Shown: positions 45,279-53,792 of the stretch, piece by piece
How the letters are laid out: every line of letters starts with the position of its first letter
Position numbering within the stretch: position 1 is the stretch's first letter
Source of the DNA: Oscillospiraceae bacterium
GTDB taxonomy: Bacteria; Bacillota; Clostridia; Oscillospirales; Acutalibacteraceae
Direction: 5' to 3'
Length of the DNA: 64,000 nt
NCBI GenBank assembly: GCA_015065845.1
Contig: SVPQ01000010.1
Span: 1-64,000, forward strand
Program-made: the position numbers and the translations under genes
Notes under the pieces: generated by a model
Database searches by the model: none
Told to the model about the DNA's origin: nothing
What the model saw: the letters and a program-made list of their open reading frames with translations, nothing else

Positions 45279-46217
45279 ATGAAACATATTTTTATTATAA
45301 ATCCTAAAGCAGGTAACGGAATTGATTGTGACGCTTACAGCGAAAAAATCAAAAAGACTTTTTCTGAACTTGATATTTCAGATGAATATATAGTTCATTT
45401 TACTACATCTGAAACAGATGGTTATGATTTCACAAAAGCACAGGTAGAAACAGGAGAGCATATCAGATTTTATGCCTGTGGTGGTGACGGAACACTTTCA
45501 GAAGTTGTAAACGCTTGTGCAGAGCATAAAAATGCAGAAGTTGCGGCAATTCCTTTAGGTAGCGGTAACGATTTTATAAGAATTTTTGGTAAAAAAGAAG
45601 ATTTATTAGATATTAAATCTCATATATTGGGCACACCAATGGAATTTGATTTAATAAAATATGAAGACCAGTACGCAATCAATCAATGCTCAATGGGACT
45701 TGATGCTGAAGTTTGTGCAAAGCAGGCAAATTTTAAGAAAATACCATTTTTATCACCTGAAACTGCATATACAGTAGCACTTCTTTATTGCTTTATTGGT
45801 AAGATGAAAAATACATTTACAATTCAGTTTGATGATGATGAACCATTTACAAAAGATGTTCTTTTCTGTGTTGTGGGTAACTCACGCTGGTATGGTGGCG
45901 GATATATGGCTGCACCAAAGGCGCTCACTTACGATGGACTTTTAGATTTTGTTGTTGTTGAAAAAGACTGCACAAGGCTTACTCTTTTAGGTCTTATAAA
46001 TCCATATAAACAAGGAAAGCATCTTGACTGGAAAAGAACTCACTTTAAAAGAGGTAAAAAGATTACAATTAAAAGCACAAAACCATCTGCAGTAAATTTT
46101 GATGGTGAAGTTAAAATTGTAACAGAAGCAACATTCCATATTGTAGAAAAGGCAATTAAGTATGTTGTTCCTGCGAATTCTGATTTTATAAAAAAGGTAG
46201 AAGAAGGTACTTTATAA
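45279..46217 (+). CDS. Diacylglycerol kinase family lipid kinase
   Basis: 312 aa. The kinase signature is FIINPKAGNG at the N-terminus and ACGGDGTLSEVVNAC then IPLGSGNDFIRIF. Enzymes of the DagK/YegS family phosphorylate diacylglycerol or related lipids at the membrane. It is coupled by a stop-start overlap to an acyltransferase gene, giving a small phospholipid-recycling unit. Confidence 0.92.
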   Translation: MKHIFIINPKAGNGIDCDAYSEKIKKTFSELDISDEYIVHFTTSETDGYDFTKAQVETGEHIRFYACGGDGTLSEVVNACAEHKNAEVAAIPLGSGNDFIRIFGKKEDLLDIKSHILGTPMEFDLIKYEDQYAINQCSMGLDAEVCAKQANFKKIPFLSPETAYTVALLYCFIGKMKNTFTIQFDDDEPFTKDVLFCVVGNSRWYGGGYMAAPKALTYDGLLDFVVVEKDCTRLTLLGLINPYKQGKHLDWKRTHFKRGKKITIKSTKPSAVNFDGEVKIVTEATFHIVEKAIKYVVPANSDFIKKVEEGTL

Positions 46218-46873
46218 TGACTAATTACGCAAAAAGCAACACAGGCTTTAAAATTTTATCTACAATCTTAAAACCAGTATTTAAATTCTGGTATGGACCA
46301 AAAATAATTGGTAAAGAAAATATTCCTGAAAACGGTGCTATTGTAGTTGCTTGTAACCACAAGCACTTAATGGACCAGTGTATGGTTATTATTTCAACAA
46401 AAAGACCAATTCACTATATGGCAAAAAGCGAATATTTTGAAAATAAAAAAGTTGCCTGGTTCTTTAAAGCGGCTGGTTGTATTCCTGTAAACAGAAATGG
46501 TCACGATTCAGAGGCAAAAGATGCTGCAACTGAGGTTTTACAGTCAGGCGGTGCTTTAGGTATTTTCCCTGAGGGCACAAGAAACAAAACAGAAGATTTA
46601 CTTATGCCTTTTAAATTCGGTGCAGTGTCACTTGCTAAAAAGAATAACGCTTTAGTTATCCCTGTTGGTGTTTCAGGTGACTATAAATTCAGACCAAAAA
46701 ATCTTGTTGCACGAATTGGCGAACCAATTGATGTAAGTGGAATGGATTTAGAAGAAGCAAACGAAAAACTCCACAAAGCAGTTGAAACTCTCATTTTAGA
46801 AAATCTCAAAGAAGGCAACGGAAGTGAGCAGGACTTTGAGAGAGCAAAACATTCGGGATTAATTGAAAATTGA
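46217..46873 (+). CDS. plsC: 1-acyl-glycerol-3-phosphate acyltransferase (PlsC-like)
   Basis: 218 aa. The HX4D catalytic motif is NHKHLMDQ and the glycerolphosphate-binding block is FPEGTRNKT. It would acylate lysophosphatidate to phosphatidate. The final residues (LIEN and the stop codon) are encoded by the start of a 7-bp tandem repeat tract, so the repeat element has replaced or extended the original 3' end. Confidence 0.92.
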   Translation: MTNYAKSNTGFKILSTILKPVFKFWYGPKIIGKENIPENGAIVVACNHKHLMDQCMVIISTKRPIHYMAKSEYFENKKVAWFFKAAGCIPVNRNGHDSEAKDAATEVLQSGGALGIFPEGTRNKTEDLLMPFKFGAVSLAKKNNALVIPVGVSGDYKFRPKNLVARIGEPIDVSGMDLEEANEKLHKAVETLILENLKEGNGSEQDFERAKHSGLIEN

Positions 46874-47062
46874 GAATGGAAAATTGAAAATTAAGGGTCT
46901 GCGACGCAATTATAATAGTTGCAAGTAAACAAAAAATAAATTCTATCATTTAAAGTTATCATAAACTAAAAATGATAGAATTTTTTGTTTTTATTCAACA
47001 ATAATTCCATTCAAGTCCAAAGGACTTCCAAAACTTTCAATTTTCAACTTTCAATTTTCAAT
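46862..47062 (+). repeat. Composite intergenic element with 4x7-bp tracts at both ends
   Basis: Left: four 7-mers of ATTGAAA type (46862-46889), 7 nt, then the small palindrome GTC-TGC-GAC (46897-46905). Centre: hairpin with arms ATTCTATCATTT (46940-46951) and AAATGATAGAAT (46970-46981). Right: palindrome AAGTCC-AAA-GGACTT (47013-47027), 7 nt, then four 7-mers of TTTCAAT type (47035-47062), the inverse of the left tract. The whole is a near-symmetric MITE-like unit of about 200 bp without coding capacity. Related half-elements are at 52146 and 53858. Confidence 0.8.
46938..46990 (+). terminator. Terminator for the lipid kinase-plsC unit (within the composite element)
   Basis: The 12-14-bp stem AAATTCTATCATTT (46938-46951) with AAATGATAGAATTT (46970-46983) is followed by TTTTGTTTTTATT, enough for intrinsic termination on the plus strand. 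Confidence 0.8.
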
Positions 47063-47130
47063 TAAATTATGGAAATCTATTAAAATCTATGATATACTGA
47101 AAAGGATAATAATTAAAAAAGGTGATTGAG

Positions 47131-48603
47131 ATGTCATTAAAAATAACAAATCCTTATTTGAGTGGTACTTTTAATAGCAAACTTTTCAGAATTCCTGCTA
47201 TTCTTACATTAAAAAACGGCAGAATTTTAGCATGTGCCGATGTAAGATATGGTAATGGTACAGATGACCCTGCAAATGTTGACACAGGTATCCGCTATTC
47301 AGATGATAATGGTGTTACATGGTCAGAACCAGCGTTTGTAAACGCGTTTGATGATATGGAGTTTTTTGACCATAATAAAGCAATTCCGACTTCTGCATCG
47401 TTTGTAGATTCAGCAATTGTACAAGGTGAAGACGGAACTGTTTACCATATGTGTGACGCCTGTCCTAGTTATATGGGACTCTGGAGTGCAGGTACTTATG
47501 GTAAAGAAAATGGTTTTATTGATGGCAAATTAGCAGTTTGCGACAAAACAAGTGCCGACAAAGCAGAAAGCACAAAGTTAAACAAAGAAAAATATCCATA
47601 TTTCGTCGATGACTTTTCCGCTGATGGCTTTGCCCCTGTAAGAAAATTTTCAGATAATGAAATTTATGACAATTATTTTGTTGACAGAGATTATAAAGTT
47701 TATAAAAAATCAGGCGAAGAATACACTCCTGTTTTAATAAAACAAATGAATAAAGATGGCTCTTTGAGTGACAAAGATATTGTGGCAAATCTTTTTTACG
47801 CTTATTCACCTATAAAAATTTACCCTACATATTATTTATGGGTTAAGAAAAGTGCTGACAATGGCGAAACCTGGGGCGACGGCAGAATTCTCAATTTAGA
47901 AATCAAATCAAAAGGTTTTACAGGCTTTGCACCGGGCAGAGGTATTTCTATTGATTATAACGGTAAAAACAGAATTATTTTTGCAGTTTATGATAATAAT
48001 GATGGTAGAGAATACACAAGCGTAATTTACACAGATGACGGTGAAAATTGGGTACGCTCTCAAAAGGCAAACAATGTAGGAGTTTCAGGTAAAAGCTCTG
48101 AAACACAGTTTGTACTCTTAAATAATGGTGTTTTAAGAATGTACTCAAGAAATACTGCAGGGTATATAAGCTACTGTGACAGTACTGACGGTGGCGAAAC
48201 CTGGAGTGAATATAAACAGGATAAAGATTTAGCATATTGCAGTAACTGCCAGTTTTCTGTAATAAATTACAGTAAAGAAATAGACGGCAAAAAAGTTATT
48301 GTTATTTCTTATCCGTCAACAAAAATAAGAAAATTAGGTGTTATAAGGGTAGGTATTGTAAATAATGATAATACAGTAGAATGGCGTTACAGAAAAAATG
48401 TAACAGACTCTTTAAACCCGTTCAGTTTTGTATATTCCTGCATCACAGAACTTTCAGATGGTTCGATTGTAGATTTATACGAAAGTGATAAAGCCGAGCT
48501 TTCCTGCGTAAGATATACATTAGACGACTTGAAAGTGAATGATAAAGGTATAAGTGGAATTGCAAAAATCAAGTCAATTATATATAACAAAACAAGAAAA
48601 TAA
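47131..48603 (+). CDS. GH33 sialidase (exo-alpha-sialidase), no signal peptide
   Basis: 490 aa from ATG 47131 (AAAGGTGA upstream). The N-terminal FRIPAIL supplies the first catalytic Arg and DVRYGNGTDDPANVD carries the acid-base Asp region. Four Asp-boxes are visible (SDDNGVTW, SADNGETW, TDDGENW, STDGGETW). The nucleophile Tyr is likely that of FVYSCITELSDGS, followed by DLYES. It releases terminal sialic acid, or its anhydro form in NanB-like enzymes. No signal peptide, carbohydrate-binding module or anchor is present, so it appears cytosolic, which is unusual. It is followed by cysK at 14 bp. Confidence 0.9.
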   Translation: MSLKITNPYLSGTFNSKLFRIPAILTLKNGRILACADVRYGNGTDDPANVDTGIRYSDDNGVTWSEPAFVNAFDDMEFFDHNKAIPTSASFVDSAIVQGEDGTVYHMCDACPSYMGLWSAGTYGKENGFIDGKLAVCDKTSADKAESTKLNKEKYPYFVDDFSADGFAPVRKFSDNEIYDNYFVDRDYKVYKKSGEEYTPVLIKQMNKDGSLSDKDIVANLFYAYSPIKIYPTYYLWVKKSADNGETWGDGRILNLEIKSKGFTGFAPGRGISIDYNGKNRIIFAVYDNNDGREYTSVIYTDDGENWVRSQKANNVGVSGKSSETQFVLLNNGVLRMYSRNTAGYISYCDSTDGGETWSEYKQDKDLAYCSNCQFSVINYSKEIDGKKVIVISYPSTKIRKLGVIRVGIVNNDNTVEWRYRKNVTDSLNPFSFVYSCITELSDGSIVDLYESDKAELSCVRYTLDDLKVNDKGISGIAKIKSIIYNKTRK

Positions 48604-48617
48604 AGAAGTGATTTATT

Positions 48618-49544
48618 TTGAAAATATATCAGAAAATAGATGAGTTAGTAGGTAAAACACCACTTTTAAGACTTAATAATATTGAAAAGGAGTTTAATTT
48701 AAACGCAACTCTTTTAGCGAAATTAGAAAGTTTTAACCCAACAGGTAGTGCAAAAGACAGACCTGCAAAGGCAATAATCGAAAAAGCTGAAAAAGACGGA
48801 ATTTTAAAACCGGGTTCAGTTATTATTGAGCCAACAAGTGGCAACACGGGTATAGGTCTTGCGGCAATTGGTGCTTCTAAAGGTTACAGAGTTATAATTA
48901 TAATGCCTGAAACTATGAGCATTGAAAGACAAAAGCTTATGACCTGCTTCGGTGCAGAGTTAATTCTCACAGATGGCAGTAAAGGTATGAATGGTGCAAT
49001 AGAAAAAGCGGAAGAATTAAAAAAAGAAATTCCAGAAGCAATTATTGCAGGTCAGTTTACAAATGAAGCAAACCCACTTTCTCACTACGAAACAACAGGT
49101 CCTGAAATCTGGGAAGATACTGACGGTAATGTAGACATTTTTGTTGCGGGTATTGGTACCGGTGGAACAATTTCAGGTACAGGAAAATTTTTAAAAGAAA
49201 AAAATGAAAATATAAAAGTAATTGGTGTTGAACCGGAAAAATCACCACTTTTAACAAAAGGTGAGAGTGGCGGTCATGGTATTCAGGGCATCGGTGCAAA
49301 CTTTATTCCCGACACACTGGACAGAAATATTTACGATGAAATTATAGATGTTAAAGATGAAGATGCTTTGAAGTTTGGCAGACTTATTGCTAAAAAAGAG
49401 GGCGTGTTAGTGGGCATTTCATCAGGGGCTGCTCTTTTTGCTGCAATAGAAGTTGCAAAAAGACCTGAAAATAAAGGAAAAACAATAGTAGCTCTTTTAA
49501 CAGATACAGGCGAAAGATACCTTTCAACTACAATGTTTTCATAA
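48618..49544 (+). CDS. cysK: Cysteine synthase A
   Basis: 308 aa from TTG 48618. The PLP lysine is in NPTGSAKDRPA, the phosphate loop is EPTSGNTGIGLA, and GTGGTISGTGKFLKEKN is the conserved glycine-rich loop. It condenses O-acetylserine with sulfide to cysteine. The serine acetyltransferase gene follows after 10 bp, completing the pathway. Confidence 0.96.
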   Translation: MKIYQKIDELVGKTPLLRLNNIEKEFNLNATLLAKLESFNPTGSAKDRPAKAIIEKAEKDGILKPGSVIIEPTSGNTGIGLAAIGASKGYRVIIIMPETMSIERQKLMTCFGAELILTDGSKGMNGAIEKAEELKKEIPEAIIAGQFTNEANPLSHYETTGPEIWEDTDGNVDIFVAGIGTGGTISGTGKFLKEKNENIKVIGVEPEKSPLLTKGESGGHGIQGIGANFIPDTLDRNIYDEIIDVKDEDALKFGRLIAKKEGVLVGISSGAALFAAIEVAKRPENKGKTIVALLTDTGERYLSTTMFS

Positions 49545-49554
49545 GGTGGTATTT

Positions 49555-50421
49555 ATGGATAAATTTCTCGATAATATGGAGCTTATAACAAGCACCATAA
49601 AAGAACTCGAAATAGTAAATAAAAAATCGAAAATAAAGACAACAGACGGCGAAGCAATGATTTTAAACAGAAAAGAAGTTGTCAAAGTAATTAAAGATTT
49701 ACAGTCATTTTTATTCCCTGATTACTACACTCACAGTGAGGGCAGTGAAAATGTGCTTTCACAGACAGAGCTTCTTTTAAATATTTATAATCGTCTTGCA
49801 AAAGTAATTAAAGGTGCGTGTGAATTCAACGGAACAGATTTAGTGTGCTCACCTGAAATTATCTGCGAAAAATTTATAAAGAAATTGCCGGAAGTAAAAA
49901 CTATGCTTTTAAAAGATATTGAAGCGCTTTACGAGGGCGACCCTGCGGCAAAATGCAGAGAAGAAGTACTTATTTGCTACCCTGGTTTTTATGCTGTTTC
50001 TATTTTTCGTTTAGCACACGAATTATATAATTTAAGAGTGCCACTTATACCAAGAATTATGACAGAATTTGCTCACGAAAAAACCGGTATTGATATTCAC
50101 GCGGGTGCTACAATAGGTGAATATTTCTTTATTGACCACGGTACAGGTATTGTAATTGGTGAAACTACCACTATTGGTAACCACGTCAAAATTTATCAGG
50201 GTGTTACTTTGGGTGCTAAGAGCTTTAAAGTGGATGATAATGGCAACCCAATAAAAGACATAAAGCGTCACCCCGATATTGGCGACAACGTTGTTATATA
50301 TGCAAATGCTACAATTTTAGGTGGCGACACAAAAATCGGTAATAATTGTGTTATCGGCGGTAACGTGTGGCTTACAACATCAGTTCCTGAAAATCAGACT
50401 GTTTATTATCAGGGAAAATAA
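49555..50421 (+). CDS. cysE: Serine O-acetyltransferase (EpsC/CysE type)
   Basis: 288 aa from ATG 49555 (AAGGTGG at 49543-49549; the in-frame GTG at 49546 lies inside that site). The helical N-terminal domain is long, as in EpsC-type enzymes. The left-handed beta-helix begins IDIHAGATIGEYFFIDHGTGIVIGETTTIG with the catalytic His residues (DIHAGA and DHGTG). It makes O-acetylserine for CysK. Confidence 0.95.
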   Translation: MDKFLDNMELITSTIKELEIVNKKSKIKTTDGEAMILNRKEVVKVIKDLQSFLFPDYYTHSEGSENVLSQTELLLNIYNRLAKVIKGACEFNGTDLVCSPEIICEKFIKKLPEVKTMLLKDIEALYEGDPAAKCREEVLICYPGFYAVSIFRLAHELYNLRVPLIPRIMTEFAHEKTGIDIHAGATIGEYFFIDHGTGIVIGETTTIGNHVKIYQGVTLGAKSFKVDDNGNPIKDIKRHPDIGDNVVIYANATILGGDTKIGNNCVIGGNVWLTTSVPENQTVYYQGK

Positions 50422-50468
50422 AATTTATTACATATTTAAACTGAAAATTAATTATTAGGAGAAAAATT

Positions 50469-50738
50469 ATGAATGCAATTGTTACAGTAATCGGTAAAGA
50501 TAAAGTCGGAATTATGGCAGGTGTCTGCGTTGCATTTGAAAAAACAAATGTAAATGTATTGGATATAAGCCAGACAATTCTTAAAGATATGTTTACTATG
50601 AATATGTTAGTAGATGTTAAAGAAGCAAATGTGAGTTTTTCAGAGCTTGTAGATATTCTCGACAAAGAGGGCGAAAGACTTGGTGTCAGCATCCGTATTC
50701 AACGCGAAGATATTTTTGATGCAATGCACAGAATATGA
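50469..50738 (+). CDS. ACT domain protein (UPF0237 type)
   Basis: 89 aa, a single ACT domain (AIVTVIGKDKVGIMAGVCVAFEKTNVNVLDISQT). ACT domains bind amino acids or similar ligands. Genes of this kind almost always precede a PFL-family (UPF0210) gene, as here after 10 bp, suggesting a regulator and enzyme pair. AGGAG lies upstream. Confidence 0.92.
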   Translation: MNAIVTVIGKDKVGIMAGVCVAFEKTNVNVLDISQTILKDMFTMNMLVDVKEANVSFSELVDILDKEGERLGVSIRIQREDIFDAMHRI

Positions 50739-50748
50739 GGTGTAAACA

Positions 50749-52107
50749 ATGCTTAATCAACACGAAATTATTGAAACTTTAAATATGATTGACAATCAGC
50801 ATCTTGATATCCGTACTATTACTATGGGTATTTCTTTAAGAAACTGCGGTCACCCTGACGCAAAAATAGCCGCAACAAAGATGTATGATAAAATTACAAA
50901 ATACGCAGAAAATCTTGTTAAAACAGGCGAGGAAATCGAAAAGGAAATGGGTATTCCCATTATAAATAAAAGAATTTCTGTTACACCTATGGCAATTGCT
51001 GCCGAAAGTAGTGAAACAGAAGATTACACTATTTTTGCAAAAGCTATGGATAACGCCGCAAAAGAATGTGGTGTAAACTTTATTGGTGGATTTTCTGCTC
51101 TCGTGCAAAAAGGTTTTACAATAGGTGACAGAAGACTTATAAATTCAATTCCGTCAGCACTTGCAGAAACCGATTTTGTTTGCTCATCTGTAAATGTCGG
51201 CTCAACAAAAGCGGGTATAAATATGGATGCAGTAAAACTTATGGGTAATATAATTAAAGATACAGCAGAAAGAACTAAAGAAAATGACGGTCTTGGTTGT
51301 GCTAAACTCGTTGTGTTCTGCAACGCGGTTGAAGATAATCCGTTTATGGCGGGTGCTTTTCACGGAGTAGGTGAACCTGAATGTGCCATAAATGTTGGTG
51401 TTTCAGGACCTGGTGTTGTTTATAATGCTTTAAAGGGTGTTAAAGGTGCGCCATTTGATGTAGTTGCAGAAACAGTTAAAAAGACTGCATTCAAAATTAC
51501 AAGAATGGGGCAGCTTATTGCCCGTGAAGCATCTTCACGACTTAATGCAGAATTCGGCATTGTCGATTTAAGTTTAGCACCAACTCCAGCAGTAGGCGAC
51601 TCTGTTGCAAGAATTTTAGAAGAAATGGGACTTGAGACCTGTGGTACACACGGTACTACTGCCGCTCTTGCACTTCTTAATGATGCGGTTAAAAAAGGTG
51701 GCGTTATGGCATCTTCTTCAGTCGGAGGTCTTTCAGGTGCATTTATTCCTGTTTCAGAAGATGAAGGTATGATTGAAGCAGTTCACAAAGGTGTTCTTAC
51801 TTTAGATAAGTTAGAGGCAATGACCTGTGTTTGCTCTGTTGGTCTTGATATGATTGCAGTCCCTGGTGACACAACTGCCGAAACAATTTCTGCAATTATT
51901 GCTGATGAAGCGGCAATTGGTATGATAAATCAGAAAACAACTGCAGTAAGAATTATTCCTGCTTTAAATAAAAAAGTCGGTGACGAAATTGAAATGGGCG
52001 GTCTTTTAGGTACAGCACCTGTAATGCCTGTTCATAAAGAAAGCAGTTACGATTTTATTATGCGTGGCGGAAGAATTCCTGCACCATTAAACAGTCTCAA
52101 AAACTGA
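50749..52107 (+). CDS. PFL family protein (UPF0210/DUF711)
   Basis: 452 aa, full length. The family is structurally related to glycyl-radical enzymes by fold but has no demonstrated activity. Conserved segments include the N-terminal [39 protein letters not shown] and [21 protein letters not shown]. No glycyl-radical RVxG motif is seen. It is coupled to the ACT-domain gene. Its stop codon lies inside a hairpin that may be the terminator. Confidence 0.93.
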   Translation: MLNQHEIIETLNMIDNQHLDIRTITMGISLRNCGHPDAKIAATKMYDKITKYAENLVKTGEEIEKEMGIPIINKRISVTPMAIAAESSETEDYTIFAKAMDNAAKECGVNFIGGFSALVQKGFTIGDRRLINSIPSALAETDFVCSSVNVGSTKAGINMDAVKLMGNIIKDTAERTKENDGLGCAKLVVFCNAVEDNPFMAGAFHGVGEPECAINVGVSGPGVVYNALKGVKGAPFDVVAETVKKTAFKITRMGQLIAREASSRLNAEFGIVDLSLAPTPAVGDSVARILEEMGLETCGTHGTTAALALLNDAVKKGGVMASSSVGGLSGAFIPVSEDEGMIEAVHKGVLTLDKLEAMTCVCSVGLDMIAVPGDTTAETISAIIADEAAIGMINQKTTAVRIIPALNKKVGDEIEMGGLLGTAPVMPVHKESSYDFIMRGGRIPAPLNSLKN

Positions 52108-52118
52108 GACTGTTTATA
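52089..52118 (+). terminator. Hairpin overlapping the PFL gene stop codon
   Basis: AAACAGTCTC (52089-52098) and GAGACTGTTT (52106-52115) form a perfect 10-bp stem. The stop TGA is at 52105-52107. Only a short T-run follows, so termination may be completed by the hairpin at 52271. Confidence 0.65.
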
Positions 52119-52145
52119 ATTCGGAATTATATTTGCTACACTCAA

Positions 52146-52191
52146 GTGAATAGTGAATAATGAATAGTGAATAATTGTGGGACCTGCGGTC
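52146..52191 (+). repeat. Half-element: 4x7-bp tract plus small palindrome
   Basis: Four 7-mers, GTGAATA, GTGAATA, ATGAATA and GTGAATA (52146-52173), are followed after exactly 7 nt by the palindrome GACC-TGC-GGTC (52181-52191). This is the same architecture and spacing as in the element at 46862, though the 7-mer differs. The conserved hairpin sequence begins at 52221, at nearly the same distance as in the first element. Confidence 0.75.
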
Positions 52192-52220
52192 GGCGATTAT
52201 AAAATTAAAACAAAAACTGC

Positions 52221-52484
52221 ATCCTATTATTTTTAATTTACGAAAAACTTTAAATGAAATGAAAAAATTAACTCCCACTATGGTAGGGGCTAACCTGTGG
52301 TTGCCCGTAGTAGTGGGAGTAAGTTTTTTGTTTAACAAAAATCAATCGAGTGTAAAAAATTATAATTCATCGTTTCATTTTTTATTAGTTCTGATACACA
52401 ACGCGTTGTTGCTCTTGACAAAAGGTCAGCCCCCACGATGAAACAATAAAACTATCCTATTATTTTTAGTTTACGAAAAACTTT
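52221..52484 (+). repeat. Pair of 31-bp direct repeats flanking a hairpin-rich insert
   Basis: Two 31-bp copies beginning ATCCTATTATTTTTA (52221-52251 and 52454-52484) differ at one position. Both match the left half of the hairpin family seen at 46940 and 53793 but lack a complete right arm. The roughly 200 bp between them hold a strong terminator-like hairpin and, near 52370 and 52437, a 7-bp GTTTCAT/ATGAAAC pairing. No ORF of note is present. This 378-bp gap (52108-52485) is non-coding. Confidence 0.75.
52271..52329 (+). terminator. Long hairpin with T-run between the direct repeats
   Basis: Outer arms ACTCCCACTA (52271-52280) and TAGTGGGAGT (52311-52320) enclose an inner stem, GGGC-T-AACC with GGTTGCCC. 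TTTTTT follows at 52324. It can terminate the ACT-PFL transcript. The GTAGGGGC...GCCCGTAG centre looks like a REP-type intergenic palindrome common in Clostridia, from memory. Confidence 0.75.
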
Positions 52485-52485
52485 T

Positions 52486-52710
52486 TTAGTCTTTAGGTAA
52501 TGGCTTTGGGGTATCGGTATATCCCAAAATATAATCGGCAGAAATATTATAAAATTCACAAAGAGTTTTTAAATGCTCAATTGGTAAAGCTCTCTTTTTG
52601 TTTTCGTATTGTGCATAATATGATTGTGAAGTATTTAATATTTTTGCCACATCTGCCTGAGTTAAATCTTTATCTTCTCTTAAATCTCGTATTCTTTGTG
52701 CGTAATCCAT
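52486..52710 (-). CDS. Small XRE-family regulator
   Basis: 74 aa, essentially one Cro/C1 helix-turn-helix (LTQADVAKILNTSQSYYAQYENKKRALPIEHLKTLCEFYNIS) with a short tail. It is divergent from two small membrane-protein genes. A perfect 8-bp inverted repeat overlapping their -35 is the probable binding site. The stop codon touches the direct repeat at 52454-52484. Confidence 0.88.
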   Translation of the reverse strand: MDYAQRIRDLREDKDLTQADVAKILNTSQSYYAQYENKKRALPIEHLKTLCEFYNISADYILGYTDTPKPLPKD

Positions 52711-52740
52711 AGCAAAACCCTTTATTTTTAGTATAAAGTT

Positions 52741-52796
52741 AGTTTACAATAGTTCAGAAGTAAACTATTGACTTTAGTTCACAATTCGACTATAAT
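52741..52796 (+). promoter_or_regulatory. Promoter and operator of the small membrane-protein genes
   Basis: TTGACT (52768-52773), 17 nt, TATAAT (52791-52796). CAATAGTT (52747-52754) and AACTATTG (52763-52770) form a perfect inverted repeat with an 8-nt centre that runs into the -35. AGTTTAC (52741-52747) and GTAAACT (52760-52766) form an interleaved second one. The divergent XRE protein is the likely repressor. The promoter position shows that an in-frame TTG at 52768 is not a start. Confidence 0.8.
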
Positions 52797-52836
52797 GTCG
52801 TTTATAAGAGAATTATTACAAGGAGAAATGTTAATT

Positions 52837-53448
52837 ATGTATGAAACAAAAGCAAATGGTGTTACACAAACAAATGCGTACGGAAATGTAGCTCAGTCAG
52901 GTTTTATCACACAAGACTCTGTAAGTGGTACAGGTAAGAAAAAGAATAAAAAGATAATAATATTTGTAGTTTTGGCTGTGCTATTAGTTATAATAATTGC
53001 CTCGGCTTTTAAACCTGCAAAAAATTATGAAAATAGCAATTCATTGGTAGTTAACACTACATGGATTGCAGGAGATGGTTCAGAAGTTGTTTTTACAGAC
53101 GAAAGAATAGATTGGTATCAGAATCCTGACGACCATTCAGATAACTATTATTCTGGTGAATATGAGGTGTACAGAGGAGAAGAAGCCATTGAATACATTA
53201 CAGAAGAGCTAAGTGAATATGGTGTTACAAAAAGTGAATTAAAGAGTCTTTTTAACAGAAGTGACTTGTATGATGAAAGTACTTTTGTTGTATTTGATAT
53301 AAGATACGATAAATTTGTTGTTTCAGGTGAACAACGGGATATCGAAAGACCGGTAGTTCCTTGGTTTGGCTTTGTTTTAGAAGATGACACCTACTTAGAT
53401 GTCGCAAATATGAATACGAGTACATATTATAAATTTACAAAGCAATAA
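52837..53448 (+). CDS. Single-pass membrane protein of unknown function
   Basis: 203 aa from ATG 52837 (AGGAG at 52821-52825; ATG 52828 is too close to it). A polar Gly/Thr/Asn-rich N-terminus of about 33 residues precedes KKKNKK and one membrane helix (about 40-57). The remaining 145 residues should be extracellular, beta-rich and acidic (WIAGDGSEVVFTDERIDWYQN). I do not recognise the family. Under the same promoter as the next small membrane protein and next to an XRE regulator. Confidence 0.7.
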   Translation: MYETKANGVTQTNAYGNVAQSGFITQDSVSGTGKKKNKKIIIFVVLAVLLVIIIASAFKPAKNYENSNSLVVNTTWIAGDGSEVVFTDERIDWYQNPDDHSDNYYSGEYEVYRGEEAIEYITEELSEYGVTKSELKSLFNRSDLYDESTFVVFDIRYDKFVVSGEQRDIERPVVPWFGFVLEDDTYLDVANMNTSTYYKFTKQ

Positions 53449-53509
53449 AAAGTTTTAGTAATCTTTGGGGTGTATTATACAAAGAAATACAGAGAAAGGA
53501 GGAAGTTTT

Positions 53510-53785
53510 ATGCCTAATGAAACAAAAATGAGCTTTAAAGAGTTTAAAAAGAAAAGCAAAAATGAGAAAACCAAAACATATAAAATGAAACAACTTTCCT
53601 CAATAATAGCTATTATTGGTTTCGTTGTTGTATTGGTTGGTTTTTATCTCAACAACTCAAGTGCTCAATTTAATGTAGTACCATTTGCTATTGGTGTTCC
53701 TATAGCAGTTGTTGGCGCAGTTCTCGATGTTGTAAGCGATAAAAACTTAAAAAAAGAATACAAAGAATATTTAAAACAAGAATAA
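53510..53785 (+). CDS. Small two-helix membrane protein
   Basis: 91 aa from ATG 53510 with a strong AAAGGAGG at 53496-53503. A basic N-terminus (about 1-28, many Lys) and C-terminus flank two membrane helices (about 29-47 and 55-73), so both ends are probably cytosolic. No family recognised. Likely co-transcribed with the preceding membrane protein and ended by the hairpin at 53793. Confidence 0.7.
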   Translation: MPNETKMSFKEFKKKSKNEKTKTYKMKQLSSIIAIIGFVVVLVGFYLNNSSAQFNVVPFAIGVPIAVVGAVLDVVSDKNLKKEYKEYLKQE

Positions 53786-53792
53786 TTAAAGC

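Noticed and set aside
46862-47062. CRISPR array
   Set aside because: Repeat units are 7 bp with no spacers, and no cas genes are present.
52768-52836. Longer ORF start at TTG 52768
   Set aside because: The codon is part of the -35 box TTGACT; the transcript begins downstream.
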